NCBI RefSeq assembly: GCF_000621965.1
Contig: NZ_KK211376.1
Coordinates: 1-60,689 of the forward strand
DNA from: Methanobrevibacter wolinii SH
GTDB taxonomy: Archaea > Methanobacteriota > Methanobacteria > Methanobacteriales > Methanobacteriaceae
Direction: 5' to 3'
Length of the DNA stretch: 60,689 nt
In this document: positions 1-9,334 of the stretch, piece by piece
Layout: every line of letters begins with the position of its first letter
Numbering within the stretch: position 1 is the stretch's first letter
Position numbers and translations under genes: made by a program
Notes under the pieces: model-generated
The model's input: the letters and a program-made list of their open reading frames with translations, nothing else
Told to the model about the DNA's origin: nothing
The model's database searches: none

Positions 1-163
1 AAAAAAAACCTAGAAAAAAATAATTATAAACTAATTTTTACAATAATTAAAAAAATCAATTTTTTATTAAGAGTCATTTATTAAAATATAATTTTCTAAA
101 ATAAATAATCAAAATATAAATATTAAACTAATTTAAAAGAGAAATTAAAAAAGAGTTAAATTT

Positions 164-1636
164 TTAATCAGAATGACCATGAATAGCTTTTTTTACTCTG
201 AATGTAATGTATTGAACTCCACCACGAACAACACGTTTAAATTCAGTCCAATTAAGATTTGCAAGAAATGTTTTAACAATATAAGTAAATGAAAAATAGT
301 ATTTACTCATTAAATTATCTCGAATTTTTTCAATTTCTTCATGACTTGCATAAGGATAATCTACAAGACAATTAAGATAACCATCATCATTTAACCATTT
401 AGAATAATCTTCTGTAACTAAATAACCATTATCTTTAGCCCAAGTATAAAATTCAGTACCTGGGAATGGAACTGCTTGTTGGAAAAAACACATATCTGGA
501 TATACTTCTTTTGCAAATTCATAAGTTTCATTAATAGTTTCAAGATTATCTCCAGTTAAACCTATCATAAAACATCCAAATACTTTAATATCTAAATCAC
601 GTGCATTTTTTGCAAAATTACGTGATTGTTCTAAAGTAATTCCTTTTTTAGTTTTATTTAAAACCTCTTGATTTCCAGATTCATAACCACAAACAAGAAG
701 TCTACAACCTGCATCTTTCATTGCTTTCATAGTTTCATAATCAAGATCTACACGAGTATTACAACTCCAAATAGGTTTAAGACCTCTTTTATTAATTTCA
801 TCACATACTTCAAGAACACGTTTCTTATTTACAGTAAATGTATCATCTTCAATAAAAATTTCTTTAATTTCAGGCATATCAGTTAGAATATATTCAATCT
901 CATCAACAAGATCTTTAACTGAACGAAGACGATATAACCTTCCACCCATAGTTGATGGATAAGAACAGAAATTACACTTATTAGGACAACCTCTACTTGA
1001 TACAATTTGTATCATAGGTTTTTGAGCAAATGCATATGCATAATCATTAGGATTTAAAAATTCTTGATAAACTTTAGATACCCATGGAAGTTTATCTAAA
1101 TCTACAAGTGGTCTATCAATATTATGAATAATATTACCATTATTATCTCTGTAAGAGATTCCTTTAATATTTTTTAAATCATCAATACTAGGTTTACTAC
1201 CATTTCCAGATTCTACAATTTCAGGAACTGTAAAATCATACTCCTGACGTACAATAATATCTATTCCATGACATTTATTTAATACTTCCTCAGGTAAGAT
1301 TGTTGGATGAGTTCCACCACATATAATAGTAATTTCTGGAAATTTATCTTTAATTGAATTAATTGTATTATAATCATAAGAACATGTAGGTGTAGTAGTT
1401 TCACACATGATAAAATCAGGATTATATTGAGATATCACATTTAATGTATCATTTAAATCAAATTTTCTGGTAATACAATCAATTAATTCAACATCTATCC
1501 CTTTATTTTCACATACTCCAACACAGTAACTAAGCCAATACGGATAATATAAAGTACCAGATTTTGTTTTCTCAGGCCATCTACTAGCCCTACTAATATT
1601 AAATTTATATGGTAAATTTAAAAATAATACTTTCAT
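164..1636 (-). CDS. B12-binding-type radical SAM protein
   Basis: Predicted 490-residue iron-sulfur enzyme. The N-terminal part (about residues 1-150) looks like the Rossmann-type cobalamin-binding domain that precedes many radical SAM cores, with CGGTHPT near residue 106. The radical SAM signature C-x3-C-x2-C is at C217, C221 and C224, preceded by SSRG, and a typical SAM barrel follows to about residue 400. The family transforms substrates such as tetrapyrroles, lipids or peptides through a 5'-deoxyadenosyl radical, sometimes with methylcobalamin. The substrate cannot be read from sequence. The gene stands alone, with no partner within 400 bp upstream, so context gives no clue. The class is secure and the specific role unknown. 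Confidence 0.85.
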   Translation of the reverse strand: MKVLFLNLPYKFNISRASRWPEKTKSGTLYYPYWLSYCVGVCENKGIDVELIDCITRKFDLNDTLNVISQYNPDFIMCETTTPTCSYDYNTINSIKDKFPEITIICGGTHPTILPEEVLNKCHGIDIIVRQEYDFTVPEIVESGNGSKPSIDDLKNIKGISYRDNNGNIIHNIDRPLVDLDKLPWVSKVYQEFLNPNDYAYAFAQKPMIQIVSSRGCPNKCNFCSYPSTMGGRLYRLRSVKDLVDEIEYILTDMPEIKEIFIEDDTFTVNKKRVLEVCDEINKRGLKPIWSCNTRVDLDYETMKAMKDAGCRLLVCGYESGNQEVLNKTKKGITLEQSRNFAKNARDLDIKVFGCFMIGLTGDNLETINETYEFAKEVYPDMCFFQQAVPFPGTEFYTWAKDNGYLVTEDYSKWLNDDGYLNCLVDYPYASHEEIEKIRDNLMSKYYFSFTYIVKTFLANLNWTEFKRVVRGGVQYITFRVKKAIHGHSD

Positions 1637-2003
1637 AGATACACCTTATTAATTATTCTATATTATAAAAAGACAATAATATAAACTATTTAATTTAAAA
1701 ATTTAAGCTTTAAATCCATTTTAAAACTATTTCATTTAAAATAATAATTTTTAAAAAATAATCAATTATTTTAAATTTATGCTAAATTTAAAAGATTTTA
1801 AGAAGTAAATTTTTAAATTAGAAATAAATTTAAATGACTTAACAAGTTATAAATAATATAAAATAATTTAAATAAAATTTAAATATTTATCAATAAAAAC
1901 TTATGTTTTTCATACATATAAATTTATTATAATTTTTATAATAAAAAATTTATAAAAGATAAAAATCTTAAAAATTAAAAAATAATAAAATAGGAAAAAA
2001 ATA
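1637..2003. other. AT-rich gap between divergent genes
   Basis: This stretch separates the leftward radical SAM gene from the rightward aldo/keto reductase and must hold both promoters. It is almost pure A+T with several TATA-like runs (for example near 1917-1925), so no single promoter can be chosen with confidence. No open frame of note was seen. Confidence 0.4.
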
Positions 2004-2083
2004 ATGGAGAAAAGATTAATAGATAAAAATCTTAAAAATTAAAAAATAATAAATGAGGAAAAAATAATGGAGAAAAGATTAAT
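1958..2083 (+). repeat. Imperfect tandem duplication of a translation start region
   Basis: Two near-identical units of about 63 bp lie head to tail. Each contains GATAAAAATCTTAAAAATT, an A-rich tract with AGGAAAAA, and ATGGAGAAAAGATTAATAGA. The copies differ by a one-base indel and a few substitutions. The second copy is the real start of the aldo/keto reductase (2067). The first ATG, at 2004, opens a 12-codon frame ending in TAA at 2042, which leaves an upstream mini-ORF with its own ribosome binding site. Confidence 0.85.
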
Positions 2084-3275
2084 AGAAAAAAATGGAGATT
2101 ATATTTCCCCACTTGGATTTGGAGCAATGAGACTTCCAATAGACAAAGAATATGAAAAATCCAAGGAATTATTAAGAGAAGGTATTGATAAAGGAATAAA
2201 TTATATTGATACTGCTTTTTTCTATGGACTTGGAAAAAATGAAAAATTTATTGGAGAAGTATTAAAAGATGGATATAGAGATAAAGTTAAAATAGCTACA
2301 AAATTACCTGCATTTAGTATTAAAAAAAGAGAAGAAATGGATGAATACCTCAATAAAGAATTAAAATTATTAGATGTAAGTTATATTGATTACTATTATG
2401 TACATGGTATAAATCTAAAAAGCTTAAGAAGATTAGAAAATAAAGGTATCTTTGAATTTTTAGATAAAGCAAAAGCAGAAGGTAAAATAAAGAATGCATG
2501 TTTCTCATATCATGGAAAAGCATCTGAATTTAGAGAGATTTTAGATAAATACAATTGGGATGGAGTACTAGTTCAATTTAATTATTTTGATGAAAATATA
2601 CAAGTAAGTTATGAAGATATTAAGTATGCGAAATCTAAAGGTTTAGGAATATTTATAATGGAACCACTAAAAGGAGGTTTACTTTCAAAATTACCTAAAG
2701 AAGCTGAAGAAATATTTAGAAAAGAAGATCCAAATCTTTCACCTGCAGACTGGGCATTTTCATGGTTATATAATATTCCAGAAATCACTTGTGTACTATC
2801 TGGTATGACAAATAGAAATGATCTTATAGAAAATATAAAGATTGCAGAAGCTATTAAAGAAAATTCATTAAGTGATAAAAAATTAAAAACAATAAATGAA
2901 GTTAAAAAACTTATGCAAGAAAAACTCCCAATAAACTGTTCTAGTTGTGGATACTGTATGCCTTGTAAATATGGAGTAAATATTCCAGAAGTTTTCCAAA
3001 TATTAAATGAAGAAGATCTCTTTAATGAAAAACATATTAAAAACCAGGTAAAGTATATAATAATGACAAGTGGTATTCAAGGTGACCAATCAAATGCAGG
3101 ATTATGTACTAATTGTAATAAATGTATACCCCTATGTACTCAAGGACTTAATATTCCTAAAGAGTTAGAAAAAGTTAAAAAGAAATATGAAAAACCAGGA
3201 TACAATCAGATAGTATGGTTAATTAAACATATTGGATATCCAATTTTTAATAAATATCTAGAATTTAAACGATGA
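2067..3275 (+). CDS. Aldo/keto reductase with C-terminal 4Fe-4S domain
   Basis: Predicted 402-residue oxidoreductase. Residues 1-275 form an aldo/keto reductase barrel with a plausible catalytic tetrad: D48 in YIDTA, Y53, K79 and H113 in YVHG. The C-terminal part carries two cysteine clusters, CSSCGYCMPC near residue 290 and CTNCNKCIPLC near residue 346, typical of ferredoxin-like 4Fe-4S binding in the archaeal and clostridial Fe-S subclass. It probably couples NAD(P)H or ferredoxin to carbonyl reduction; the substrate is unknown. The chosen ATG is the second of two duplicated start regions, since only this one leads into the full frame. Monocistronic as far as can be seen. Confidence 0.88.
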   Translation: MEKRLIEKNGDYISPLGFGAMRLPIDKEYEKSKELLREGIDKGINYIDTAFFYGLGKNEKFIGEVLKDGYRDKVKIATKLPAFSIKKREEMDEYLNKELKLLDVSYIDYYYVHGINLKSLRRLENKGIFEFLDKAKAEGKIKNACFSYHGKASEFREILDKYNWDGVLVQFNYFDENIQVSYEDIKYAKSKGLGIFIMEPLKGGLLSKLPKEAEEIFRKEDPNLSPADWAFSWLYNIPEITCVLSGMTNRNDLIENIKIAEAIKENSLSDKKLKTINEVKKLMQEKLPINCSSCGYCMPCKYGVNIPEVFQILNEEDLFNEKHIKNQVKYIIMTSGIQGDQSNAGLCTNCNKCIPLCTQGLNIPKELEKVKKKYEKPGYNQIVWLIKHIGYPIFNKYLEFKR

Positions 3276-3311
3276 ATATTTATATAAAATTTAATTCTAG
3301 TAAATATTATA

Positions 3312-3395
3312 GCTTTGTTAAAATCCATTAATTTTTAAATAACATTTTAAACTTAATTTTTAATTAAATTATTATAAAAAATAAGTTCAAAATCT
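3312..3395 (+). repeat. Degenerate MITE-like element, copy 1
   Basis: Begins GCTTTGTTAAAATCC, then AATTTTTAAAT, and ends in ATTATAAAAAATAAG followed by TTCAAAATC, the same order as the better copy at 36146-36250. Copies here are weakly conserved, so the borders are approximate. Confidence 0.45.
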
Positions 3396-3650
3396 TTAAA
3401 ATTTAAATAATCTTTTTAATTTCCTCTAATTTTTTTAAAAAAAATTTCTTAAATTTAAGTATATATTATTATAAAAAATATGTTTTCAAAGAGATATTAC
3501 ATAAAAATTCAAAGTTTAATTTAGTATTTAGTTGATTATTAAATATACAATTTTAATAAATAAACTTTAAAAAATTACAAAAAATATATATTTTTATTAA
3601 ACCAAATGATAATATAAATTTTGAGTTTGTAAATAAATATATTTAATATT

Positions 3651-3742
3651 ACTAAAAAATTGAACTTAAAAATAAATTTACTAAAAGAAATATTTAAATT
3701 ATTTATATTTTACTAAAAATTGAACTTAAAAATAATAAATTT
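3651..3742 (+). repeat. Direct repeat, period 60 bp, before lemA
   Basis: TGAACTTAAAAATA with flanking TACTAAAAA and AAATTTAC occurs at 3661 and again at 3721. The repeat fills the promoter region of the LemA gene. The rest of the 500-bp gap (3276-3781) is plain AT-rich sequence apart from the MITE-like copy at 3312. Confidence 0.65.
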
Positions 3743-3781
3743 ACAAAGTCAAAATTTTACTAAATTAAAAGAGTGAAAAAA

Positions 3782-4336
3782 ATGAATTGGATATTAATTA
3801 TCATTTTAATAATTATTATCATTGTAATTCTTGGAATAATTGGAATTTACAATGGTCTTGTTAAATCAAGAAATAAAGTAGAAAACAGTTGGTCTCAAAT
3901 TGAAGTTCAATTAAATAGACGTGCTGATTTAATTCCGAATCTTGTTGAAACTGTAAAAGCTTATGCAAGTCATGAAAAAAGAGTTTTTCAACAAGTTACA
4001 GAAGCAAGAGCAGGATTAATAAATGCACAAGGTGTTGAAGAAAATGCTAAAGCAAATAATATTTTAAGTGATAGTTTAAAATCACTTTTTGCTGTAGCAG
4101 AAAATTATCCTGAATTAAAAGCAAATGAAAATTTTATAAACTTACAAAATCAACTTAATGAAACAGAAAATAAAATTGCATATGCAAGACAATTTTATAA
4201 TGATACTGTTATGATGTATAATAATAAATGTCAAACATTCCCAAGTAATATATTTGCAAATGCATTTAATTTCCATAAAGCAGACTTTTTTAAAGGAGCG
4301 GAAGGATCTAATGAAGTTCCTAAAGTAGAATTTTAA
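3782..4336 (+). CDS. LemA family protein
   Basis: Small membrane-anchored helical protein of 184 residues. A strongly hydrophobic segment of about 22 residues follows the start, then the LemA core with [20 protein letters not shown], the hallmark region, and ARQFYND near the C terminus. LemA proteins are tail-out helical bundles of poorly known role that recur beside DUF2207/TPM-type membrane proteins and M48 peptidases, exactly as here. The start is placed at ATG 3782 rather than GTG 3773, because GAGTGA overlapping that GTG serves as the Shine-Dalgarno. First gene of a three-gene module on the plus strand. Confidence 0.9.
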   Translation: MNWILIIILIIIIIVILGIIGIYNGLVKSRNKVENSWSQIEVQLNRRADLIPNLVETVKAYASHEKRVFQQVTEARAGLINAQGVEENAKANNILSDSLKSLFAVAENYPELKANENFINLQNQLNETENKIAYARQFYNDTVMMYNNKCQTFPSNIFANAFNFHKADFFKGAEGSNEVPKVEF

Positions 4337-4541
4337 ATTCTGCTTTTAACTTATTTTAATGAATAAAACTTTTTTTTAAAATAAAAATTATTTATTAAAA
4401 AATAATGGCATAATCATTAATAATTATTTATTAAAAAATCAATATAATAACTAACTAAATTATGTATTAAAAAAAATAAAAGGAATAAACAATAAGAATA
4501 CATTTTTAAAATAAAATATTTAAGAAAAAAAAGGGATTTAA

Positions 4542-6356
4542 ATGGATAAAAAGTTTATAGGAATACTTGTTGTATTTATTATACTTTTTGCTTCATTAGG
4601 ACTAATTAGTGCTGAAGAAGATAATAATGCTTATCAAATGACTATGGGTATTGTTAATCTCACTATTGGTGAAAATGGACTTTTACATGTTAGCGAAACA
4701 TACACTTATCAATTTGATGGAACATTTCATGGAGTATATAGAGATATTCCTATAAAAAATGGTCAATCAATAAATAATATTAAAATTAATACAACAAATG
4801 CATATTCTAACTATGAAGTACTAGATAAAGATAGTAATACAAAAAGAATCAAGATTTATCTTTATAAAAATAGTGCTAAGACAGAACCTATAGAAAATAG
4901 AGATGTTAATGTTACAGTAAGTTATGACTTTACTAATGCAATAAAAATATACAATGATACTGGAGAATTACAGTATCAAATTTGGGGAACACAATGGACT
5001 AAACCAATACATAATTTTACAGCAAATATTAATTATCCATCAAAAAATGGTGTTAAATATTGGATTAATCCATATAAATATTCTAAACTTCCAGGAAAAT
5101 GGAATGGTTCAACTCTTACAATACATTCTAACTATTTAGATACAAATAGCTATTTAGAACTAAGAACAACTATCCCATTAAATGAATTTTCAAGTAATAC
5201 ACCATATGCAATTCATATTAACAAAGATGGGCTTAAAACTATAGAAAAAATTCAAAATGATTATGAAAATAAAAATAAAACAGAAGACAAAGCTTTTTCA
5301 ATTATTAGTATAATTGAGATTATTTTAATTTTTGTACCATTTGGAATATACTATGCTTATGGTAGAGAACCTAAAATATCATATAATGGTATTTATGAAA
5401 GAGAACCTCCAACTAATGATTCACCAGCATTTGTAAATGGAGTATTTGTAAGTGGTATTAAAAAAGAGATAGGTAAAATAAATGATGATGCATTTAAAGC
5501 TACAATAATGGATCTTATTAATAAAGGATATTTAAGTATAGAAACTAATGAAAAAAACTTTTTAAAATCATTAAATATTAAGATAACAGATAAAGACCAA
5601 AGTGAACTTAAAGACTATGAGAAACAAGCAATAAATGTTATTTCTGTATTTGAAAATGATGGAGTTATTGATTTTAGTAATATTGCAAATTCCATGAGTA
5701 ATGAAAAAAATTGGAACCTTTACAATAGTAAATATTCTACTTGGAAAAATGATTTTACAAATAAATACATATCTAAATCAATATTAAAACAATATTTCAA
5801 TAATAATGGAGCATTGTTTATGAGAATAAGTGGTGTAATCAACCTTATTATTGGTATATTATTTACATTAATTAGTTTTACTTCAGATGGATTATCTAAT
5901 GGACCATTCCTTATGAAAGTATCTATTATTTTAATAGTAGCTTCTATTATAACCTTACTCCTTCCACAAACTATTGGTGGACAATGGACATCTAAAGGGA
6001 AAGAAGAATATGAGAAATGGAAAAACTTTAAAAAGTATTTAACTGACTTTTCTCTTATTAAAGAATATCCTCCAGAATCTATTGCAATATGGAATAAATA
6101 TCTTGTATATGCAACAGCACTTGGAGTAGCTAAAGAAGTACAAAAAGCTATGAAAAACATAGAATATTTAGATAATGAAAATATTGAAATGTATAATAAT
6201 GATTTATTCTTATTTACATATTATGGTGGATTAAACATGCTTGATGATGCAATAATAGCTGGAAGATATAATCCTGACATAAATAATATAGGAGACCTTG
6301 GAGACTTCGGAGACATTGGTGGTGGATTCGGAGGTGGAGGTGGAGGAGCTTTTTAA
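4542..6356 (+). CDS. DUF2207 membrane protein
   Basis: 604 residues. An N-terminal signal peptide is followed by an extracytoplasmic DUF2207 domain with the characteristic GVYRDIPI near residue 65. A central membrane segment (about 250-272) precedes a cytoplasmic part, two more membrane helices lie near 430-475, and the protein ends in a Gly-rich tail, GGGFGGGGGGAF. This low-complexity end is typical of the family. Function unknown; the family is found next to LemA genes in bacteria and archaea, and that arrangement is kept here (205 bp after lemA). A short hairpin, GAGCTTT-TT-AAAGCTC, overlaps the stop codon at 6346-6361. Confidence 0.88.
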   Translation: MDKKFIGILVVFIILFASLGLISAEEDNNAYQMTMGIVNLTIGENGLLHVSETYTYQFDGTFHGVYRDIPIKNGQSINNIKINTTNAYSNYEVLDKDSNTKRIKIYLYKNSAKTEPIENRDVNVTVSYDFTNAIKIYNDTGELQYQIWGTQWTKPIHNFTANINYPSKNGVKYWINPYKYSKLPGKWNGSTLTIHSNYLDTNSYLELRTTIPLNEFSSNTPYAIHINKDGLKTIEKIQNDYENKNKTEDKAFSIISIIEIILIFVPFGIYYAYGREPKISYNGIYEREPPTNDSPAFVNGVFVSGIKKEIGKINDDAFKATIMDLINKGYLSIETNEKNFLKSLNIKITDKDQSELKDYEKQAINVISVFENDGVIDFSNIANSMSNEKNWNLYNSKYSTWKNDFTNKYISKSILKQYFNNNGALFMRISGVINLIIGILFTLISFTSDGLSNGPFLMKVSIILIVASIITLLLPQTIGGQWTSKGKEEYEKWKNFKKYLTDFSLIKEYPPESIAIWNKYLVYATALGVAKEVQKAMKNIEYLDNENIEMYNNDLFLFTYYGGLNMLDDAIIAGRYNPDINNIGDLGDFGDIGGGFGGGGGGAF

Positions 6357-6435
6357 AGCTCTAAAACTTCTATTTAATAAATAAAAATATTAATTCAAAC
6401 TTTTCAATAAATAAAAAAAACTTAATTTAATTAAT

Positions 6436-6537
6436 TTACTTCATACAATTCAATTTAATACAAAACAACCAAAAACCACAACTTTTTACTTCATACAATT
6501 CAATTTAATACAAAACAACCAAAAACCACAACTTTTT
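6436..6537 (+). repeat. Tandem repeat, 2 copies of 50 bp
   Basis: Two perfect copies of a unit starting TTACTTCATACAATTCAATT and containing ACAACCAAAAACCACAAC lie in the gap between the DUF2207 and M48 genes (6357-6761). The identity of the copies indicates a recent duplication. The rest of the gap is AT-rich without visible features. Confidence 0.9.
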
Positions 6538-6761
6538 ATTATTTTATATAAAAATACTAAATAAAGAAAAAAACCCCAAATTAATTCTTATTATTTTTAT
6601 ACAATAAATTAAAAATTTCATATTTTTAATAAAAAGAATTATAATAAATCTATTTTTAAAAATTACTTATTTAAAAAATAATTAGAACTATAAATATAAA
6701 ATTTTTAATATTTATAAACTTATAATTTAATATAATAAAAATATATTTTAAGGGTAGGAAT

Positions 6762-7871
6762 ATGAAGAAAGATAATAGAAGTGCAATTAACCCATTTACT
6801 GGAAAAGCAGCATTAGACATAATAAATGATGATAAATTCTTAGAAGAATGTTATAAGGAATATAATCAAATTATTAATCAAAATGAAATAATTGACAATA
6901 CACCTTATGGTCAAGTTCTAAAAAGAGTGTCTAACAACCTAATTAACTCTGTAACTAATTACTTAGCAAAAATAGGTAGATTAGATTATATTGAAAATTA
7001 CTATGACTGGGAATTTCATTTAATATCAAGTGATACAGTAAATGCATTTTGTATGCCTGGTGGAAAAATAGCCATGTATTCTGGAATGTTTAGTATTGCA
7101 AGTACAGAAGAAGAAATAGCTTTCATTATAGGACATGAAATGTCACATGCATTACTCGACCATAGTAGAACCCAAATGAGTAAAGAAAAAAGAAAAAATA
7201 GTATAACATCAGCAGCAAGACTTAGTGGAATTGGATTAGCACTTTTAGGTCAAGAAGCATTAGGTTATGGATTAATAGAATTATCAAATGCAGCAGATAT
7301 AGGATATAATTCACTTATATTAATGCCTTTTGGAAGAGAACAGGAATTAGAAGCAGATCGTTTAGGAATGGCAATAATATACTGGGCAGGATATAATATA
7401 GAAAATATACCTGATTTTTGGGAGAGAATGTATGAAAATAACCCAAATGAAATTGATTTTTTATCTACACATCCATCAGATGATAAAAGAATAGCTAAAA
7501 TGAGGGAATTAATAATAGAAACAGAAAATGAAACTGATTTTTATAGTAAACCTATTATTAGAGAAAGTACTGTAAAAATTGATCCTAAAAAGATAAAATT
7601 AAATAAAGAAACACATATTATAAAAAGAAATAGATGTAGAAAATGTGGAAATATCTGTAAAGAAAATGATAAATTTTGCAATAATTGTGGAAGTAAATTA
7701 GAAACAGAATATTTATGTTCAAATTGTTATTCAAAAGTAGAAAAAGAAGACAAATTCTGCAATAATTGTGGTAAAGAATTTAAAGGTAAAAATAACTTCT
7801 GTATAAACTGTGGAAAACCTATACAGAAAGATGATAAATTCTGTATGAATTGTGGATTTAAATTAAAATAG
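6762..7871 (+). CDS. M48 family zinc metalloprotease with C-terminal zinc ribbons
   Basis: 369 residues. The zinc protease motif HEMSH is at H125-H129 and the third-ligand motif EXXXD at 195-199 (ELEAD), both diagnostic of peptidase family M48. Residues 287-369 hold repeated CxxC pairs of the double-zinc-ribbon type (CRKCG, CNNCG, CSNC, CNNCG, CINCG, CMNCG), probably for substrate or partner binding. Unlike HtpX it has no clear N-terminal membrane anchor; a weak hydrophobic stretch lies at 150-175. Shine-Dalgarno AGGGTAGGA precedes the ATG. Third gene of the LemA and DUF2207 module, which suggests envelope protein quality control, an inference from context. Confidence 0.88.
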   Translation: MKKDNRSAINPFTGKAALDIINDDKFLEECYKEYNQIINQNEIIDNTPYGQVLKRVSNNLINSVTNYLAKIGRLDYIENYYDWEFHLISSDTVNAFCMPGGKIAMYSGMFSIASTEEEIAFIIGHEMSHALLDHSRTQMSKEKRKNSITSAARLSGIGLALLGQEALGYGLIELSNAADIGYNSLILMPFGREQELEADRLGMAIIYWAGYNIENIPDFWERMYENNPNEIDFLSTHPSDDKRIAKMRELIIETENETDFYSKPIIRESTVKIDPKKIKLNKETHIIKRNRCRKCGNICKENDKFCNNCGSKLETEYLCSNCYSKVEKEDKFCNNCGKEFKGKNNFCINCGKPIQKDDKFCMNCGFKLK

Positions 7872-8092
7872 ATATTTTAAAAAAATAAAAACTTAAACAA
7901 AAAATAAAATAAAAAATAAGAACCTCTTAACTAAAAATAAACTAAAATAAAAAAATAACATTCTCATAATCAAAAAAATAAAAATAAACTAAAATAAAAG
8001 AAAAAAACAAGATAACTTAAAATTAACAAAATAATAAAAATAGAATATTAAAAAATTGATGAAATAATAAATTAAGTTTCTTTTAAGTAAAC

Positions 8093-8905
8093 TTATTTAG
8101 TTCCATCAATAACATTATATTTAACTTCTTCTGCTTCAAGCTCACGGATAAAACTTTTAGTCATATTACCAACAGATAAAGCCATAATATTTAATCCTTT
8201 TCTAGCTGCAGAAGCAGTTGAACTAGCTACTGAAAATTCTAAATCTATAGGAATATTTAATTTATTTGCTACAGCATGAGCAACAGTACCTACAGCTGCA
8301 ACTTTATCTATTTGACTATTATCTCCCCACTCTTGAAAACCATTATCATAAATATTTTTAATTAAATTTAAATCAGTAGCTGAAGACCCACCTTCCTTAA
8401 TAGTAGGTAAAGTAATAATAATAGCTTGACCACTTTTAAGATCAATTAATCCATTAAGTTCACCTAAAGCTACATCTTCACCAACTTTAGCTGAAGAAAG
8501 TGCAACTGCAGTTGCTGATTGATTACCATGAGAAGCATAAAGCATACCTTTTTTCATGTATAAACCAACTTTATCTCCTTTTTCAATATTTTCACTAGCA
8601 ATAGCTGGCCATACAGATTGATAATGATTCATAATTTCTAAAACACTATCAGAATACTTACGTAAAGTAATTGCATCTCTTTTAACTTTTTTAATACCTT
8701 CTTGGGTGATTTTATATGGAGAACGTCCATCTTTAGATGTAATATACTCTTCTTCAATTAAAGATTTAATATTTTCAGATACAGCTTGAACTGTAATTCC
8801 TAAACGTTCTGCTAAATCTTTTTGTTTAAGATGAGGTTCTTGTTTTGAAATTTCACTTAAAATTTGAAATTTAGTCATAGCTCCTCTTTTTTTAAATATT
8901 TCCAT
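8093..8905 (-). CDS. HTH transcriptional regulator with conserved archaeal C-terminal domain
   Basis: 270 residues. Residues about 13-65 form a winged helix-turn-helix (KQKDLAERLGITVQAVSENI), as in MarR/ArsR-like archaeal regulators. The remaining 200 residues resemble an uncharacterised domain of methanogen regulators, with a small-molecule-binding look (GQAIIITLP, AAVGTVAHAVANKL). Ligand and targets cannot be inferred. The start at 8905 has AGGA seven bases upstream; the internal ATG (MTKF) has a badly spaced site and was not chosen. It converges with the M48 gene across a 220-bp gap and is apparently monocistronic. Confidence 0.75.
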   Translation of the reverse strand: MEIFKKRGAMTKFQILSEISKQEPHLKQKDLAERLGITVQAVSENIKSLIEEEYITSKDGRSPYKITQEGIKKVKRDAITLRKYSDSVLEIMNHYQSVWPAIASENIEKGDKVGLYMKKGMLYASHGNQSATAVALSSAKVGEDVALGELNGLIDLKSGQAIIITLPTIKEGGSSATDLNLIKNIYDNGFQEWGDNSQIDKVAAVGTVAHAVANKLNIPIDLEFSVASSTASAARKGLNIMALSVGNMTKSFIRELEAEEVKYNVIDGTK

Positions 8906-9224
8906 AAATTATTCCTCATATACCATAATTAAAGTAAAAATTATGAACTTAAAAATATATTAAAAATTATAAAAATTTATTAAAGTTAAAATTAAATTAA
9001 AATAAACATAATCTTATTCAGTAAATTTGTATAATTTAGAAAATTTTTAAAATTCAATTGATATTATTTTATAATTAAATATTATATATATGTTTTCTAT
9101 ATTTTAAACAAAAACTTAATAAAAAGAAATAGAAAATTTAAAGAACAATTTAATATAATTAAATTTAAATTTATAAAAAATAATCTTAATTAGAAAAAAT
9201 AAGTAAAATAAGAAAATTTAAAAG

Positions 9225-9307
9225 AAATTATAAAATTAAAGTAAATTTTAAAAACCAGAAAAAATGTACACTAAAAATTATAAAATTAAAGTAAATTTTA
9301 AAAAACC
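9225..9307 (+). repeat. Direct repeat, period 50 bp
   Basis: AAATTATAAAATTAAAGTAA plus TTTTAAAAA appears at 9225 and 9275. It lies in the 429-bp gap (8906-9334) between the stop codon of the DHH gene and the start of the HTH regulator. The remainder of the gap is AT-rich and must include the regulator promoter; no other feature was seen. Confidence 0.7.
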
Positions 9308-9334
9308 TAAAAATTATAAAAAGCATAGATTAAA

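Noticed and set aside
5720-6160. 146-codon frame on the minus strand inside the DUF2207 gene
   Set aside because: It is antisense to a well-supported gene, with no family resemblance and no ribosome binding site; a composition artefact.
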